64,000 nt of DNA from JBAYJM01 sp041665065 (GCA_041665065.1 JBAYJM010000002.1:1-64000), one strand, 5' to 3'. Shown: positions 17,899 to 26,555, counted from the first letter of the stretch. Notes: generated by a model not told the origin, from the sequence alone. A program made the numbers and translations.

Positions 17899-18579
17899 TT
17901 ATTTTACAAACATTCTCAGGATAATGTTTTCTTTTTTAATTCCTATCTCGTTCGCAAATAAAACATATTCTTTTTCCCGCTTTGCAGAGATTCCATAAAT
18001 TTTGAAACCAGTAACAAAGCTTACTTTAGTTACCATTCGCTGTTTTTTGCATTCGATAATAAATTTAAGAAGATTTTTAAATGCATCTCTATGCTTGGGA
18101 CGGCAAATCTTATTATAATCTTCCTCATTTATGGCATTTAAAGATATTCTAATTTCATCCAGTCCCGCTTTTGCCAATTTACTTGCACAATTTTTATGAT
18201 AGCATTCAACCTGACCATTAGTATCAATCCTAACTTTTATCTTGTGCTTTGACTTTATGCTTTTAATCACCTGAAGCACTTTATCAAAATAAATCAACGG
18301 CTCTCCCAAACCAATAATGGCAATCTCCTTATCGCCCTTATTAATATTCTCCTCTATTTCACTCAAAACCTTTTTGGCAGATGGGGACCTGGAAAGATAC
18401 AAGAATGATTCCGCTTTTTTTTCATATATATTGGATTTGCCAATATCTTTTTTAGTTCTCGGCCGTGTGCAGAAAACACAATCATTAGTGCAAGCATATT
18501 GGCCGATTAAATTAACATAAAGAATATTGCCAGGATAGATTGGTGTTTTAAAACGATATGTTATTTTACCTTCATTCAT
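17899..18579 (-). CDS. Radical SAM protein, TatD-linked type
   Basis: A 226-residue radical SAM enzyme. The [4Fe-4S] cluster cysteines are C30, C34 and C37 in CTNDCVFC (CX3CX2C), followed by the SAM-contact motif GLGEPL. The N-terminal YVNLIGQYACTNDCVFCTRP resembles the small radical SAM proteins that are often encoded beside TatD, but no tatD gene is present here. There are no extra C-terminal cysteine clusters (no SPASM domain). The substrate is unknown. It stands between a terminator and the aminotransferase gene on the same strand. Confidence 0.8.
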   Translation of the reverse strand: MNEGKITYRFKTPIYPGNILYVNLIGQYACTNDCVFCTRPRTKKDIGKSNIYEKKAESFLYLSRSPSAKKVLSEIEENINKGDKEIAIIGLGEPLIYFDKVLQVIKSIKSKHKIKVRIDTNGQVECYHKNCASKLAKAGLDEIRISLNAINEEDYNKICRPKHRDAFKNLLKFIIECKKQRMVTKVSFVTGFKIYGISAKREKEYVLFANEIGIKKENIILRMFVK

Positions 18580-18684
18580 AATATTTCACCACGAAGTTGG
18601 TCTATTTTCTCTATTATAGCACCACATTAACTAATTTTGGAAAAAATTCTTTATATAAATGGTGATATGTATTTTCTCATTTTT

Positions 18685-19896
18685 TTATTCTATATTTGAT
18701 AAGACGTTAATTAAAATTTCTAACCCAGCATCTAATTCACTTTGAGAAATTGTAAGTGGTGGCATTAACTGAAGATTATTATCGGCACCAACTACAATAT
18801 GCAAGCCTTTCTCAAAACATTCGTCTATAGCTTTTCTAGCCGTTTCTCCATTTTTTAAACTTATACCAATCTCCATGCCCTTCGCCCTAATATCCATTAT
18901 TGAATCTCCGACTAATGGATTTAATTTTTCTACAATGTATTTACCTTTTGTATCTGCCTGCTCCCAAACTTTATCACGTAAGTGAATTTCTAAAGTTTTT
19001 AATGCAGCGGCACAGGCAATCGGCGTCCAACCAAATGTTGAAATTAAATTTATATGTGGGAAAGTAGCTTCAAACACCTCCGATCTTCCTACCGCAGTAC
19101 CAATAGCAGATACACCGTTTGAAATCCCCTTAGCAAAAGCAATAATATCAGGAACAATACCATCGTGTTCAATGCCAAATAATTTTCCTGTTCTTGAAAA
19201 ACCAGTACCCACCTCATCAATAATTAAAAGCGTCCCATATTTTTCAGTAAGTTCTCTTAATGATTTTAAAAAACCTGGATATGCAATTAAAGTTGAACCC
19301 CATCCAGTAATAATTCCCGGCTCAGTTACAATAGCCGCCACATCTTTTCTTGAAAGAATTTCCTCCAAAGAAATAATAAATCTTTTAAAATTTTCTTCTC
19401 CTAAATTATCGGTAGGAAAATCCATTTGTATAAATTCAGGGACGAGTGGAGAAATTTTTTCCACCATCTCAGAAGAATATCCTAAAGCCAACGTAGCAAA
19501 AAGTTGTCCATGATAAGTATTTTTAAAACCTATGATTTTTTTCCTTCCTGTTGCCGCCCTTGCAACTTTTATACAAACTTCTACTGCCTCTGTTCCGCTT
19601 GTAGCTTTTGCACAGGCATCAAGTCCCTTGGGTAATACAGATATTAATTTTTCTGCATATTTTTCCTGAATCGGATCAGATCCCCACAAAAGGCCCTGAG
19701 AATTTCTTTTAACTTGGGATATAACTGCCTCAGCAACCCCTGAATTATTCCATCCCAGATTTGTTACATTCCATCCAGAAGTAAAATCTAAATATTTCTT
19801 GCCTTTTTCATCCCATATAAAAGATCCTTCAGCTCTAGACATCCTAAAAAAGTTATATTTCTTGAGATTTCTGTATACAATACTGTTTTCAATCAT
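18685..19896 (-). CDS. Class III pyridoxal-phosphate aminotransferase
   Basis: A 403-residue fold-type I aminotransferase of the acetylornithine/ornithine/4-aminobutyrate group. It shows the cofactor-binding region ATSGTEAVEVCIKVARAATG, the aspartate in LLIIDEVGTGFSRTG and the PLP lysine in FAKGISNG at about residue 254. The substrate cannot be fixed from sequence. No arginine biosynthesis genes are nearby, so a role in that pathway is unsupported. An inverted repeat lies just upstream of the start (19917-19940). Confidence 0.88.
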   Translation of the reverse strand: MIENSIVYRNLKKYNFFRMSRAEGSFIWDEKGKKYLDFTSGWNVTNLGWNNSGVAEAVISQVKRNSQGLLWGSDPIQEKYAEKLISVLPKGLDACAKATSGTEAVEVCIKVARAATGRKKIIGFKNTYHGQLFATLALGYSSEMVEKISPLVPEFIQMDFPTDNLGEENFKRFIISLEEILSRKDVAAIVTEPGIITGWGSTLIAYPGFLKSLRELTEKYGTLLIIDEVGTGFSRTGKLFGIEHDGIVPDIIAFAKGISNGVSAIGTAVGRSEVFEATFPHINLISTFGWTPIACAAALKTLEIHLRDKVWEQADTKGKYIVEKLNPLVGDSIMDIRAKGMEIGISLKNGETARKAIDECFEKGLHIVVGADNNLQLMPPLTISQSELDAGLEILINVLSNIE

Positions 19897-19916
19897 ACAA
19901 TTAAATGGATATTATT

Positions 19917-19940
19917 TACTTTAATTTTACAAATAAAGTA
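19917..19940. promoter_or_regulatory. Inverted repeat upstream of the aminotransferase gene
   Basis: TACTTTA (19917-19923) and TAAAGTA (19934-19940) are arranged as an inverted repeat with a 10-nt spacer, 21 nt before the start codon. The word TAAAGTA also occurs in the promoter region of the nearby TrmB-like gene. It could be an operator. Confidence 0.4.
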
Positions 19941-20232
19941 CATTTTATTCAATAGTCACCACTCCTTCTGTAATTCTAATCCTCGACTTAAAGCAACTCA
20001 TTAATTCTCTTTTTCTTGATTACTCCCCTAATACAAAACATGCCTAATATAAGTTCTTAAATTCACTTCTTTTTGTTTTTCCATAAAGTGACGCATTGTG
20101 TGTCACTTTTATTATTTTTTTAATTTTTTATTTAAATATTGCCAAAATATTTTAAAATGATTAATAAAATTTTGCGTCCAATAATAAAAAATTTAATAAT
20201 GATAGGAAAGAAATAAATAATAACCAAACAAT
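19941..20232. other. Intergenic, AT-rich, no gene seen
   Basis: Together with the repeat above this is a gap of more than 300 nt between the aminotransferase gene and the Lys-rich peptide. I see only AT-rich sequence with no convincing promoter hexamer pair, RNA fold or open frame. Confidence 0.4.
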
Positions 20233-20331
20233 ATGCCATCAGCGAAAGGTAGTGCTGGCCTTACATTAAAAAAACCTGTAAAAATAAGAAAAGGCAAAAC
20301 CAAAAAAAGAAAAACAATAAAAACTAATTAG
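20233..20331 (+). CDS. Candidate Lys-rich micropeptide (32 residues)
   Basis: An ATG-initiated frame encodes 32 residues, starting MPSAKGSAGLTLKKP and ending KTKKRKTIKTN. Nearly half of the residues are Lys, Arg or Thr and there are no acidic residues. It stops one base before the end of the convergent TrmB-like gene. An AGGAAAG sequence is present but about 28 nt upstream, so the translation signal is weak. It could be a nucleic-acid-binding peptide, a peptide substrate of the local radical SAM enzymes, or chance; no family recognised. Confidence 0.4.
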   Translation: MPSAKGSAGLTLKKPVKIRKGKTKKRKTIKTN

Positions 20332-21054
20332 TTATTTGGCCCTGCTCCAAATAGCTTCAAACAAACAAGACAATGATTCCTTGATTGATTTATTTTCTAT
20401 GACAATACAAAGAGTTTCTCTTGGCAGAATCAACACACTCTTATTGGCATAAAGATAACAGGTGATATTAAAATTATTTAATAATTTAGTATAACGTATT
20501 TCTATAGGATGATCTTTTAATATAAAGTTTGATTTCTGAGTTAGGGGCAAAATGGTGCGGGAATAAATATTAAGCTGTTTTTTTCTAGACAGCAAGGATT
20601 TCCAAAAATCAAAACCTAATTTCATTTCACTTTCCAAATCGCCTTCCATAATTAAAAGCTCGTTATTTGCATTATCAAGCTTTATTATGTCTTCGATAGT
20701 TAACTTTAAGCCATTAACAGTATCATAAACTTGAATACGGTTGCCAATTTTTTGCTTATCAAAGAATTGTCCCAGCTGAGGCATTACTGCCTCTAAAAAA
20801 GTCTTCTTCTCAATTATTTTTTCCAGTATTGTCTGTGGGTTTTTAGCAAAATATAATTTGCGCTTACCTTTAATATTTACACCAACCAAACCATTTTCTA
20901 CCAATTTAGCAAGCAAATAAATAACTGTCGTCCTGTTTATAGCAGAATATTTAGAGACATCTTTAGCATGAAGAAGGCCATGCTCAAGCAGCGTCAGATA
21001 AATATTGGAATCTTTTTCTGGTAATCCCAATTTATTAACATAATTTTTTAACAT
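20332..21054 (-). CDS. TrmB-like transcriptional regulator
   Basis: A 240-residue protein with an N-terminal winged helix (SNIYLTLLEHGLLHAKDVSKYSAINRTTVIYLLAKLVENGLV) followed by a coiled region and an alpha/beta effector domain. This matches TrmB-type regulators, which respond to small ligands. It is divergent from the radical SAM gene at 21184, and the shared intergenic region holds a perfect 13-bp inverted repeat (21096-21126), the obvious candidate operator. A second protein of the same family is encoded at 23307-24038. Confidence 0.75.
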   Translation of the reverse strand: MLKNYVNKLGLPEKDSNIYLTLLEHGLLHAKDVSKYSAINRTTVIYLLAKLVENGLVGVNIKGKRKLYFAKNPQTILEKIIEKKTFLEAVMPQLGQFFDKQKIGNRIQVYDTVNGLKLTIEDIIKLDNANNELLIMEGDLESEMKLGFDFWKSLLSRKKQLNIYSRTILPLTQKSNFILKDHPIEIRYTKLLNNFNITCYLYANKSVLILPRETLCIVIENKSIKESLSCLFEAIWSRAK

Positions 21055-21095
21055 AAGTCAAAAATATTACACTTAAACTAAAGTATTTATATAAA

Positions 21096-21126
21096 TTTAC
21101 ATATTTATTATATATAAATATGTAAA
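21096..21126. promoter_or_regulatory. Perfect 13-bp palindromic operator candidate
   Basis: TTTACATATTTAT (21096-21108) and ATAAATATGTAAA (21114-21126) form a perfect inverted repeat with a 5-nt spacer, centred between the divergent TrmB-like and radical SAM genes. It has no T-run and so is more likely a protein-binding site than a terminator. Confidence 0.6.
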
Positions 21127-21183
21127 ATATACCAATAAATTACATTTTACTCTTAAACCATAATTGTCGCAACCTTTAACAAA

Positions 21184-22107
21184 ATGCCAAATACAATAAA
21201 AAAACCTCACATACTCTTAATAGCGATTAACGATAAGTGTAATTATAAATGTTTGCATTGCGATTGCTCGCCCCAGCATATATCTGGAAACAAAAAATTT
21301 TCAAAAAAACAATGGATTAAATTAATTAATGACTTTGCTGATTATGGTGGTAAAATTATTTCAATTATATATAAGGAACCATTACTAACAATTCAATCAC
21401 GAAAAAAAGTCGCAGCAATAATCATGACAGCCAAGAAAAAAGGATTACGGTGCGGATTTATAAATAATGGAAGTAAATTCAAAAATTTCATTCAAGAATG
21501 GCCGAATTTAAAAATCGATTTTGTTGATTTTTCAATTGAGGGGCTTAAAATAAATCAAGAACAAATCAGGATTAATTCTAGCTTTAAAAGCGTCGAGGAA
21601 TCTATTTGTTTAGCAAATAAAAACAAAAATGTTAAGCAAATAAATCTTATTTTTACTATAAACAAATTAAATTACTCAGAAATAAAGCAATTTGTAAATT
21701 ACTTTGCCAGACTTAATAAAATTAATTATATTTTTGATACTTGGATACCATACAAAAATAGTCCACCAAACTTTGGGATTAGCAAAGAAGTATATTTGAA
21801 AAACATTTTTCCTGTTCTATCGAGTTTAGGAAAAAAATATCCCAATCGTATAATTCTGGACTTTTTTTCTAGCTCATTTAGAAACAATGGCCTCTTTAAA
21901 AACATCCAAAAGAATGGGAAGAAAATCAAATTAAATACCCGAGACTATTTAATTAAATATAAAAATTTTTTTATTCGCTATGAAAATCCCCTGCTTCTTT
22001 TTCAAGAAGCAATAATTATTTCCCCCCAAGGAAAAATAATCAGAAGAGAAGCTTTGAATAAATTTAATTATCTACAAGATAATTTTGGTTATTTCAAAAA
22101 CAAATAA
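21184..22107 (+). CDS. Radical SAM protein, divergent
   Basis: A 307-residue protein with the cluster-binding cysteines C19, C23 and C26 in CNYKCLHC (CX3CX2C). The usual GGEP motif is altered to YKEPLL, and the C-terminal half has no further cysteine cluster, so it lacks a SPASM domain. It resembles peptide- or metabolite-modifying radical SAM proteins only in the first third. It is divergent from a TrmB-like regulator and probably controlled by it. The substrate is unknown. Confidence 0.75.
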   Translation: MPNTIKKPHILLIAINDKCNYKCLHCDCSPQHISGNKKFSKKQWIKLINDFADYGGKIISIIYKEPLLTIQSRKKVAAIIMTAKKKGLRCGFINNGSKFKNFIQEWPNLKIDFVDFSIEGLKINQEQIRINSSFKSVEESICLANKNKNVKQINLIFTINKLNYSEIKQFVNYFARLNKINYIFDTWIPYKNSPPNFGISKEVYLKNIFPVLSSLGKKYPNRIILDFFSSSFRNNGLFKNIQKNGKKIKLNTRDYLIKYKNFFIRYENPLLLFQEAIIISPQGKIIRREALNKFNYLQDNFGYFKNK

Positions 22108-22369
22108 GCAAGATTAGCCACTGAAAGATTTTTCAGTCCATAAATATCAACTTTCCAAAAGCCATAAATCGCCACTTAAATAATAGTTTTCTACCAACAA
22201 TTTGCCGACAAAGGAAAACTCTGTTAAAATTCAGACATTGGAATATTACTCTTGTCCTGCCCTTGGGACGCCAAAAAGAGTCCAAACTAACTGAAAAACA
22301 AGGGCCCCAAATTATCCAAAAAATAAAGGCCGATTGGATAATATAACTCAATTTTTTATCACACTTCTT

Positions 22370-22558
22370 ATGGATCAAAACAAAGACGACAAACTTAGTC
22401 TAACCGCGGATGAAAGATATTGGTTAGAACGAAGACCTCGAAGATGGAAATGGGATGAGTGGGGCTCTCCAATTGGATTAAGCCTTGGCTGGGCAATATT
22501 TATTGTCTCAACGGGTTTATTTCTCTATCTTCTGCGATTGACAGGACTCCTGGGCTAA
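22370..22558 (+). CDS. Small single-pass membrane protein (62 residues)
   Basis: The ATG at 22370 gives 62 residues: a charged N-terminal part (KLSLTADERYWLERRPRRWKWDEW) and one C-terminal transmembrane helix (LSLGWAIFIVSTGLFLYLL). The frame extends upstream to a TTG at 22334, which is less likely. A strong terminator follows at once, which supports a real gene. No family recognised. Confidence 0.6.
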   Translation: MDQNKDDKLSLTADERYWLERRPRRWKWDEWGSPIGLSLGWAIFIVSTGLFLYLLRLTGLLG

Positions 22559-22565
22559 TGAATCA

Positions 22566-22600
22566 TAAAATCGGCTTTTACAAAAGCCGATTTTAGTTTT
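22566..22600 (+). terminator. Terminator after the 62-residue protein gene
   Basis: A perfect 14-bp inverted repeat, taaaatcggctttt / aaaagccgatttta, with a two-base centre, then GTTTTT. Confidence 0.88.
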
Positions 22601-22647
22601 TAAATTTCAAAATTAATACAAAGGGGCTGATTTAATTTAATTTTTAT

Positions 22648-23211
22648 ATGAAAATTCTAATTATTGATAATGGTACAAAACATTTGGCTAAGCTAAAAAA
22701 ATTGCTTGTCGATTTACCGTTCAAGGTTGTAAATTATTCTGAGATTGATGTTGCTCATGCTAAAAATTTTGACGTCATTATTCTTTCTGGAGGCCATAAT
22801 TTTCCTGTTTGTGGAAATGAAGGGTTGCTAAAAAAAGAAATTAATTTGATAAAAACATCAAAAGCCAAAATTTTTGGAATTTGTTTTGGATTTGAATTAA
22901 TAGCTTACGCGTTTGGCGCAAAATTAAAACCTCTAAAAAATAAGGAGCACGGAATTATTGACATTAAAATAGTGAAACCCGATGAAATATTTTCAGAGAT
23001 AGATAATTTTCAAGTATATGAAGGCCATCGCTGGGTTATTAAAAAAGCAGATGGCGACTTAACGGCTCTTGCCAAATCAAAAGATGGGATTGAGGCCATA
23101 AAACACAAAAAACGACCAATTTATGCAGTACAGTTTCATCCTGAAATGTTTGTCAATAAAACCTGTGGAGATGAGATTTTTCATAATTTTTTAAAATTGA
23201 TGAAAAATTAA
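22648..23211 (+). CDS. Stand-alone class I glutamine amidotransferase domain
   Basis: A 187-residue GATase1-fold protein. The nucleophile is the Cys near residue 80 in GICFGFEL, and the His-Glu pair is seen in QFHPEMF near residue 164, so the triad is intact. ILSGGHNFPV is the oxyanion-strand region. It resembles the glutaminase part of GMP synthase or PabA/TrpG, but no synthase partner is adjacent. It may supply ammonia to another enzyme or hydrolyse a gamma-glutamyl compound. Confidence 0.85.
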   Translation: MKILIIDNGTKHLAKLKKLLVDLPFKVVNYSEIDVAHAKNFDVIILSGGHNFPVCGNEGLLKKEINLIKTSKAKIFGICFGFELIAYAFGAKLKPLKNKEHGIIDIKIVKPDEIFSEIDNFQVYEGHRWVIKKADGDLTALAKSKDGIEAIKHKKRPIYAVQFHPEMFVNKTCGDEIFHNFLKLMKN

Positions 23212-23306
23212 TTTTTTGAATCAAATATATAACTTTAGTACAATATACCAATATTATTAATTGCCACTCTTCAAAAGGCCCCTTGTAATTGCCAAATAAT
23301 TGATGT

Positions 23307-24038
23307 CTACGGTAATGGCAATTTGCTATATAGCTGCTGAAAAATGACTTTTTGAAAATTTGCCAACATCTTATTTTCGATAATCAGCACTCTTTCGGTA
23401 TTTAAATCAATAAATGATATCCTGTCGCCATACACCAATTGAATAATATTTTGATCAAACAGATAAGATTCAGGCGAGATAAATTTGACGAACCGCTCAA
23501 GGCGCGGTTTTTTTCTTTTGCCGGAAATAGGATTACTTATCACCATCCTTTCCAACTTTTTCCGGTCACGCAGGGCTCTGTAATTTTTGGAAAGGTAGCG
23601 ATTGACAGCATCAAGATCCTTTTCCGAGGTATAACGATAAAAAGTAGAACCGTGCGGACAATGTTTAATAACATCATCAAATGCAGCCCGAATTCCCTCA
23701 AACCCGTTTAAAAAACGGATTTCTCTTTGCAGATATTTATCATCGGCAATTGATTTGGCCGCTATCGCCGCTGATACGTTATCTGATGTTTCAGAAAATT
23801 CTGCAGCAATTAATGTTGGGTTGGCTGCGTGATAAAATTTGCGCTGGCCCTTTATTTCTATAAAAATAAATGAGTGCTTTATAAGAGCGCTGAGAGCACG
23901 GTAAACAGCCGGCCGGTGCAGATCCACCCGTTTGCAAATATCTGTAGCCGACATCGCCCCTTGGCGTTGCAGAATTTGATATACGATATCGGCGTGCTTT
24001 GGCAAATCAAGACGCTTGAATATTTCTTTTATCCTCAT
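23307..24038 (-). CDS. TrmB-like transcriptional regulator (second copy)
   Basis: A 243-residue protein with a winged helix (IVYQILQRQGAMSATDICKRVDLHRPAVYRALSALIKHSF), then a domain containing FYRYTSEKDLDAVNRYL and a conserved-looking C-terminal strand pair. It has the same architecture as the regulator at 20332-21054. The frame reaches a TTG at 24077, but the ATG at 24038 begins directly at the first helix and is preferred. It is divergent from the 24165 gene. Confidence 0.72.
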   Translation of the reverse strand: MRIKEIFKRLDLPKHADIVYQILQRQGAMSATDICKRVDLHRPAVYRALSALIKHSFIFIEIKGQRKFYHAANPTLIAAEFSETSDNVSAAIAAKSIADDKYLQREIRFLNGFEGIRAAFDDVIKHCPHGSTFYRYTSEKDLDAVNRYLSKNYRALRDRKKLERMVISNPISGKRKKPRLERFVKFISPESYLFDQNIIQLVYGDRISFIDLNTERVLIIENKMLANFQKVIFQQLYSKLPLP

Positions 24039-24164
24039 ATTATTTATAATTGTACTTTTTTTGATACATTTAGTCAAGATTTTCTGCAGAAATTACAAAA
24101 TCAAGATAGACTATCAATGTAGTCAGTTCATTGAAAAATCAACTCAGAAAGAAAGGGGGCCAGC

Positions 24165-24476
24165 ATGGATAAGAAAGTCGCTCCAATCAAGCCTAGTGAT
24201 GTTGCAAAACAAAAACAGGCGAGCTTTCCGAACGAAGTGCTGGAAGCGTTCAACCAGCTAATCGCGGAAAAATTCAACAACGGTTACGCAACCATTCGCC
24301 AGGATGACGTGGTTGCAATACTGGTGGCAAAAGGTCTAAATAGACCAGAAATATTTAAGAAAGGATGGTTGGATGTAGAGGGCATATACAGAAAGGCTGG
24401 ATGGAAAGTGGCCTACGACAAACCCGCCTACAACGAATCCTATCCCGCAACCTTTACTTTCTCAAAAAGGAGTTGA
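24165..24476 (+). CDS. Conserved-looking small protein, unknown function, GC-richer
   Basis: A 103-residue soluble protein: FPNEVLEAFNQLIAEKF, then YATIRQDDVVAILVAKGL, and a C-terminal GWLDVEGIYRKAGWKVAYDKPAYNES. The helical N-terminus and the WKVxYDKPxYNE end look like a compact conserved domain, but I cannot name the family. It has a strong ribosome binding site (AAGAAAGGGGGCC, 3 nt before the ATG) and visibly more G and C than its neighbours. It ends at a terminator hairpin. Confidence 0.7.
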   Translation: MDKKVAPIKPSDVAKQKQASFPNEVLEAFNQLIAEKFNNGYATIRQDDVVAILVAKGLNRPEIFKKGWLDVEGIYRKAGWKVAYDKPAYNESYPATFTFSKRS

Positions 24477-24505
24477 TCTTAGTTTGTACGTTCGTCTGTC
24501 GATTC

Positions 24506-24536
24506 AGCCGCTCGGAGAATATCCAAGCGGCTTTTC
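24506..24536 (+). terminator. Terminator after the 24165 gene
   Basis: A 7-bp stem agccgct / agcggct with a 13-base loop, followed by TTTT. Confidence 0.65.
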
Positions 24537-24622
24537 AACCATCATGCTATCATGCTAAATTTGATAACTTAAATAGACTCTAACAAATCCGTAATTCTAA
24601 AAAACACCCACGGAAGGTCGTT

Positions 24623-24706
24623 TTATTTATTTTTATCTTCCCTAGCCCCCATTATTATCGCTCCCACCACCAAAAGAATAATGACTATAATTCCAATTGC
24701 TATCAT
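24623..24706 (-). CDS. Candidate 27-residue membrane peptide
   Basis: An ATG-initiated frame encodes MIAIGIIVIILLVVGAIIMG followed by AREDKNK: a single perfect transmembrane helix with a short charged tail. It starts 9 nt before the broken RibD-like frame ends. It is shaped like other tiny bacterial membrane peptides, and a similar one occurs at 45754-45840. No ribosome binding site is visible. Confidence 0.45.
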   Translation of the reverse strand: MIAIGIIVIILLVVGAIIMGAREDKNK

Positions 24707-24713
24707 AATATTT

Positions 24714-25402
24714 TTAATTTAAAACCTTATACTTTAAGTTAATATAAGATGATTTTAATTTTTTAACACTAACAAGCTTTAACGCCCTTACCTTATTAAT
24801 TTCTTTGACTGATTTCAGCGACTCGCCATCAATTAACGTGCTAGTATCTTTTCCTCCAATTAACAACGGTGCTATAACAATTGAAATCTTATCAATTAAT
24901 CCTTCGCGCAAAAATTCAGAATTCAAGGTTCCTCCTGATTGTATAGTCATTCTTTTAACGCTATGCTTTTCCTTTAAGTCCTTAAATAATTTTTTAAAAT
25001 CCACCTTATCTTTGAAATAAATTATTTCTAAATTCTTTTCATCCTTTCTGGCAAATGCTGGATGATTTTTATTTGTAGTAACCAAGAAAAACTTAGCGCT
25101 TTTTTGATCATATTATCAATCCCCTTTGCATTTAGATGCGGTTTATTATCAATAATAACAAATTTAACAACTGTCTTAGAAACATTTTTCCATTTGTTTA
25201 CTCCCACCTTTGCAAATGTCCTGCCACTATTTAAAGAATAAAAATCTGTCAGCTTTTCAAGTTGATAATATTGCGACAATCCTTCTTTTACTCCTTTAAT
25301 TTTTGGAAAATCCTTATCAGCATCCAAGCTGTCATTATCGCCTAATGATATTTTTCCATCAACCGACATTAACATAAATAAGGTAGAAATTGGTTTTTGC
25401 AT
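24714..25402 (-). pseudogene. RibD C-terminal-like reductase, one-base frameshift
   Basis: Two minus-strand frames join into one protein of the RibD-C/dihydrofolate-reductase family. The first (from 25402) reads ISTLFMLMSVDGKISLGDND and continues to VVKFVIIDNKPHLNAKGID. The second supplies LVTTNKNHPAFARK, then TIQSGGTLNSEFLREGLID and IAPLLIGGKDTSTL, the conserved end of the family. The frames switch at a run of six T (25100-25105). Adding one base restores a continuous KKSAKFFLVTTNK. It is therefore either a recent pseudogene or a sequencing or assembly error in a homopolymer. Intact members reduce pyrimidine or pteridine substrates with NADPH. Confidence 0.8.
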
Positions 25403-25506
25403 AGTATTATTGGTTGTTTATAGATGCATTATACCATTAAATTTAGCATATAATAATACCCGCATTTTTTAAGGGGACACAATAACAACTTCCCAGGGCA
25501 TCTCCT

Positions 25507-25533
25507 AAAAATCGCCTAGCTGGCGATTTTTTG
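25507..25533 (+). terminator. Terminator-like hairpin upstream of the methyltransferase gene
   Basis: A perfect 10-bp stem aaaaatcgcc / ggcgattttt with a five-base loop and T-tail. It lies between the divergent RibD-like gene and the plus-strand methyltransferase, so its partner transcript is unclear. Confidence 0.75.
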
Positions 25534-25547
25534 ATATTATAATATAT

Positions 25548-26378
25548 ATGAATAAAAAACTTCCCCAAAATCATACCGGACTAGAGATGTATTTTTTGCC
25601 AAAAATTGCCAAGAAATACGCCGAACTGGAACAAAATGATAAAAATTTTCGGTTAGCTGAGATTGTTGACCGAACGATTATGCAAGAAATTAACGGATTG
25701 CCTGACCCGATTTATGCCGCCGAATTGGGCGGTGGCGCTCATCCCGACAGATACCATAAATTTTTCAAAAAATTGCTCACACAGCCGAAAGGCCATATTG
25801 ATTGGGTGGATATTGCACCTCAAATGCTTAAGTTGGCAAAACAATACATTTCTAATGAAAAATATAAAAATAGAGAAGAGGTCATATCATTTATTGAAAG
25901 CGAAATGTTAGGATATTTAAAGAGTCTTAAAAATGAAAGGCTTGATCTGGCGATAATGAAATACACTTTTGATTTTATAAAAAATCTTGACAAACTATTT
26001 AAGCTACTCGCCAAAAAATTAAAAAAGGGCGGTAAATTAATTGCCACAATCGGTAACCTAAGTCCGGAGCTAAAAAGCTATTCCACAAATGCACGATTTT
26101 TATATAATGGAAAACAATTTCCGGACAATGAGACCCGGACACTAAAAGATGGCGATAATTTTACAATCAAATTTTTCAAAGTATCAGGAGACCCAAATTC
26201 CGGCTACATTGAAGGGGCTGAAACTGTAAAATTTTTCTACTCTGCTAAAAAAATCAAAAGACTCAGTAAATTTTATAATTTTGATATTTTTCTTGGAGAC
26301 TGGAAAGAATTTGTTAAGAGCGATGCACAAGACAAAGAGTCTATGGATCAAGGTATTCTTGTCTTAACTAAAAAATAA
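25548..26378 (+). CDS. SAM-dependent methyltransferase (class I)
   Basis: A 276-residue protein. The SAM-binding motif I appears as AAELGGGAHPDRY near residue 58, the acidic motif II as IDWVDIAPQMLKLAKQYI, and a later strand as KGGKLIATIGNLS. The N-terminal 50 residues and the C-terminal 100 residues are not recognised. The target is unknown. A TATAAT sits 4 nt before the ATG, but without a convincing -35. Confidence 0.8.
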   Translation: MNKKLPQNHTGLEMYFLPKIAKKYAELEQNDKNFRLAEIVDRTIMQEINGLPDPIYAAELGGGAHPDRYHKFFKKLLTQPKGHIDWVDIAPQMLKLAKQYISNEKYKNREEVISFIESEMLGYLKSLKNERLDLAIMKYTFDFIKNLDKLFKLLAKKLKKGGKLIATIGNLSPELKSYSTNARFLYNGKQFPDNETRTLKDGDNFTIKFFKVSGDPNSGYIEGAETVKFFYSAKKIKRLSKFYNFDIFLGDWKEFVKSDAQDKESMDQGILVLTKK

Positions 26379-26555
26379 TCAACTTGTGGTTTATTGATAG
26401 AATTAAGGCATGGTTAAAAAAGATTTGATAAAAAGCGGCATAAGTTTTTTACCGACGGCAACGCCTATATTACTAAGTTAAAATAATAATTTTTGTAAAT
26501 AAAAAAATGGCCCGTAAGGTGGAACCGTACCTGTCTGAATTGCCTCGCTGAGCAA

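Noticed and set aside
22133..22378. 81-residue minus-strand frame between the radical SAM and small membrane protein genes
   Set aside because: It overlaps the start of the plus-strand 62-residue gene, has no ribosome site or terminator, and its product shows no protein-like pattern.
26410..26481. 23-codon plus-strand frame MVKKDLIKSGISFLPTATPI plus LLS
   Set aside because: It has a start and a hydrophobic end but no promoter, ribosome site or terminator; too short to separate from chance.
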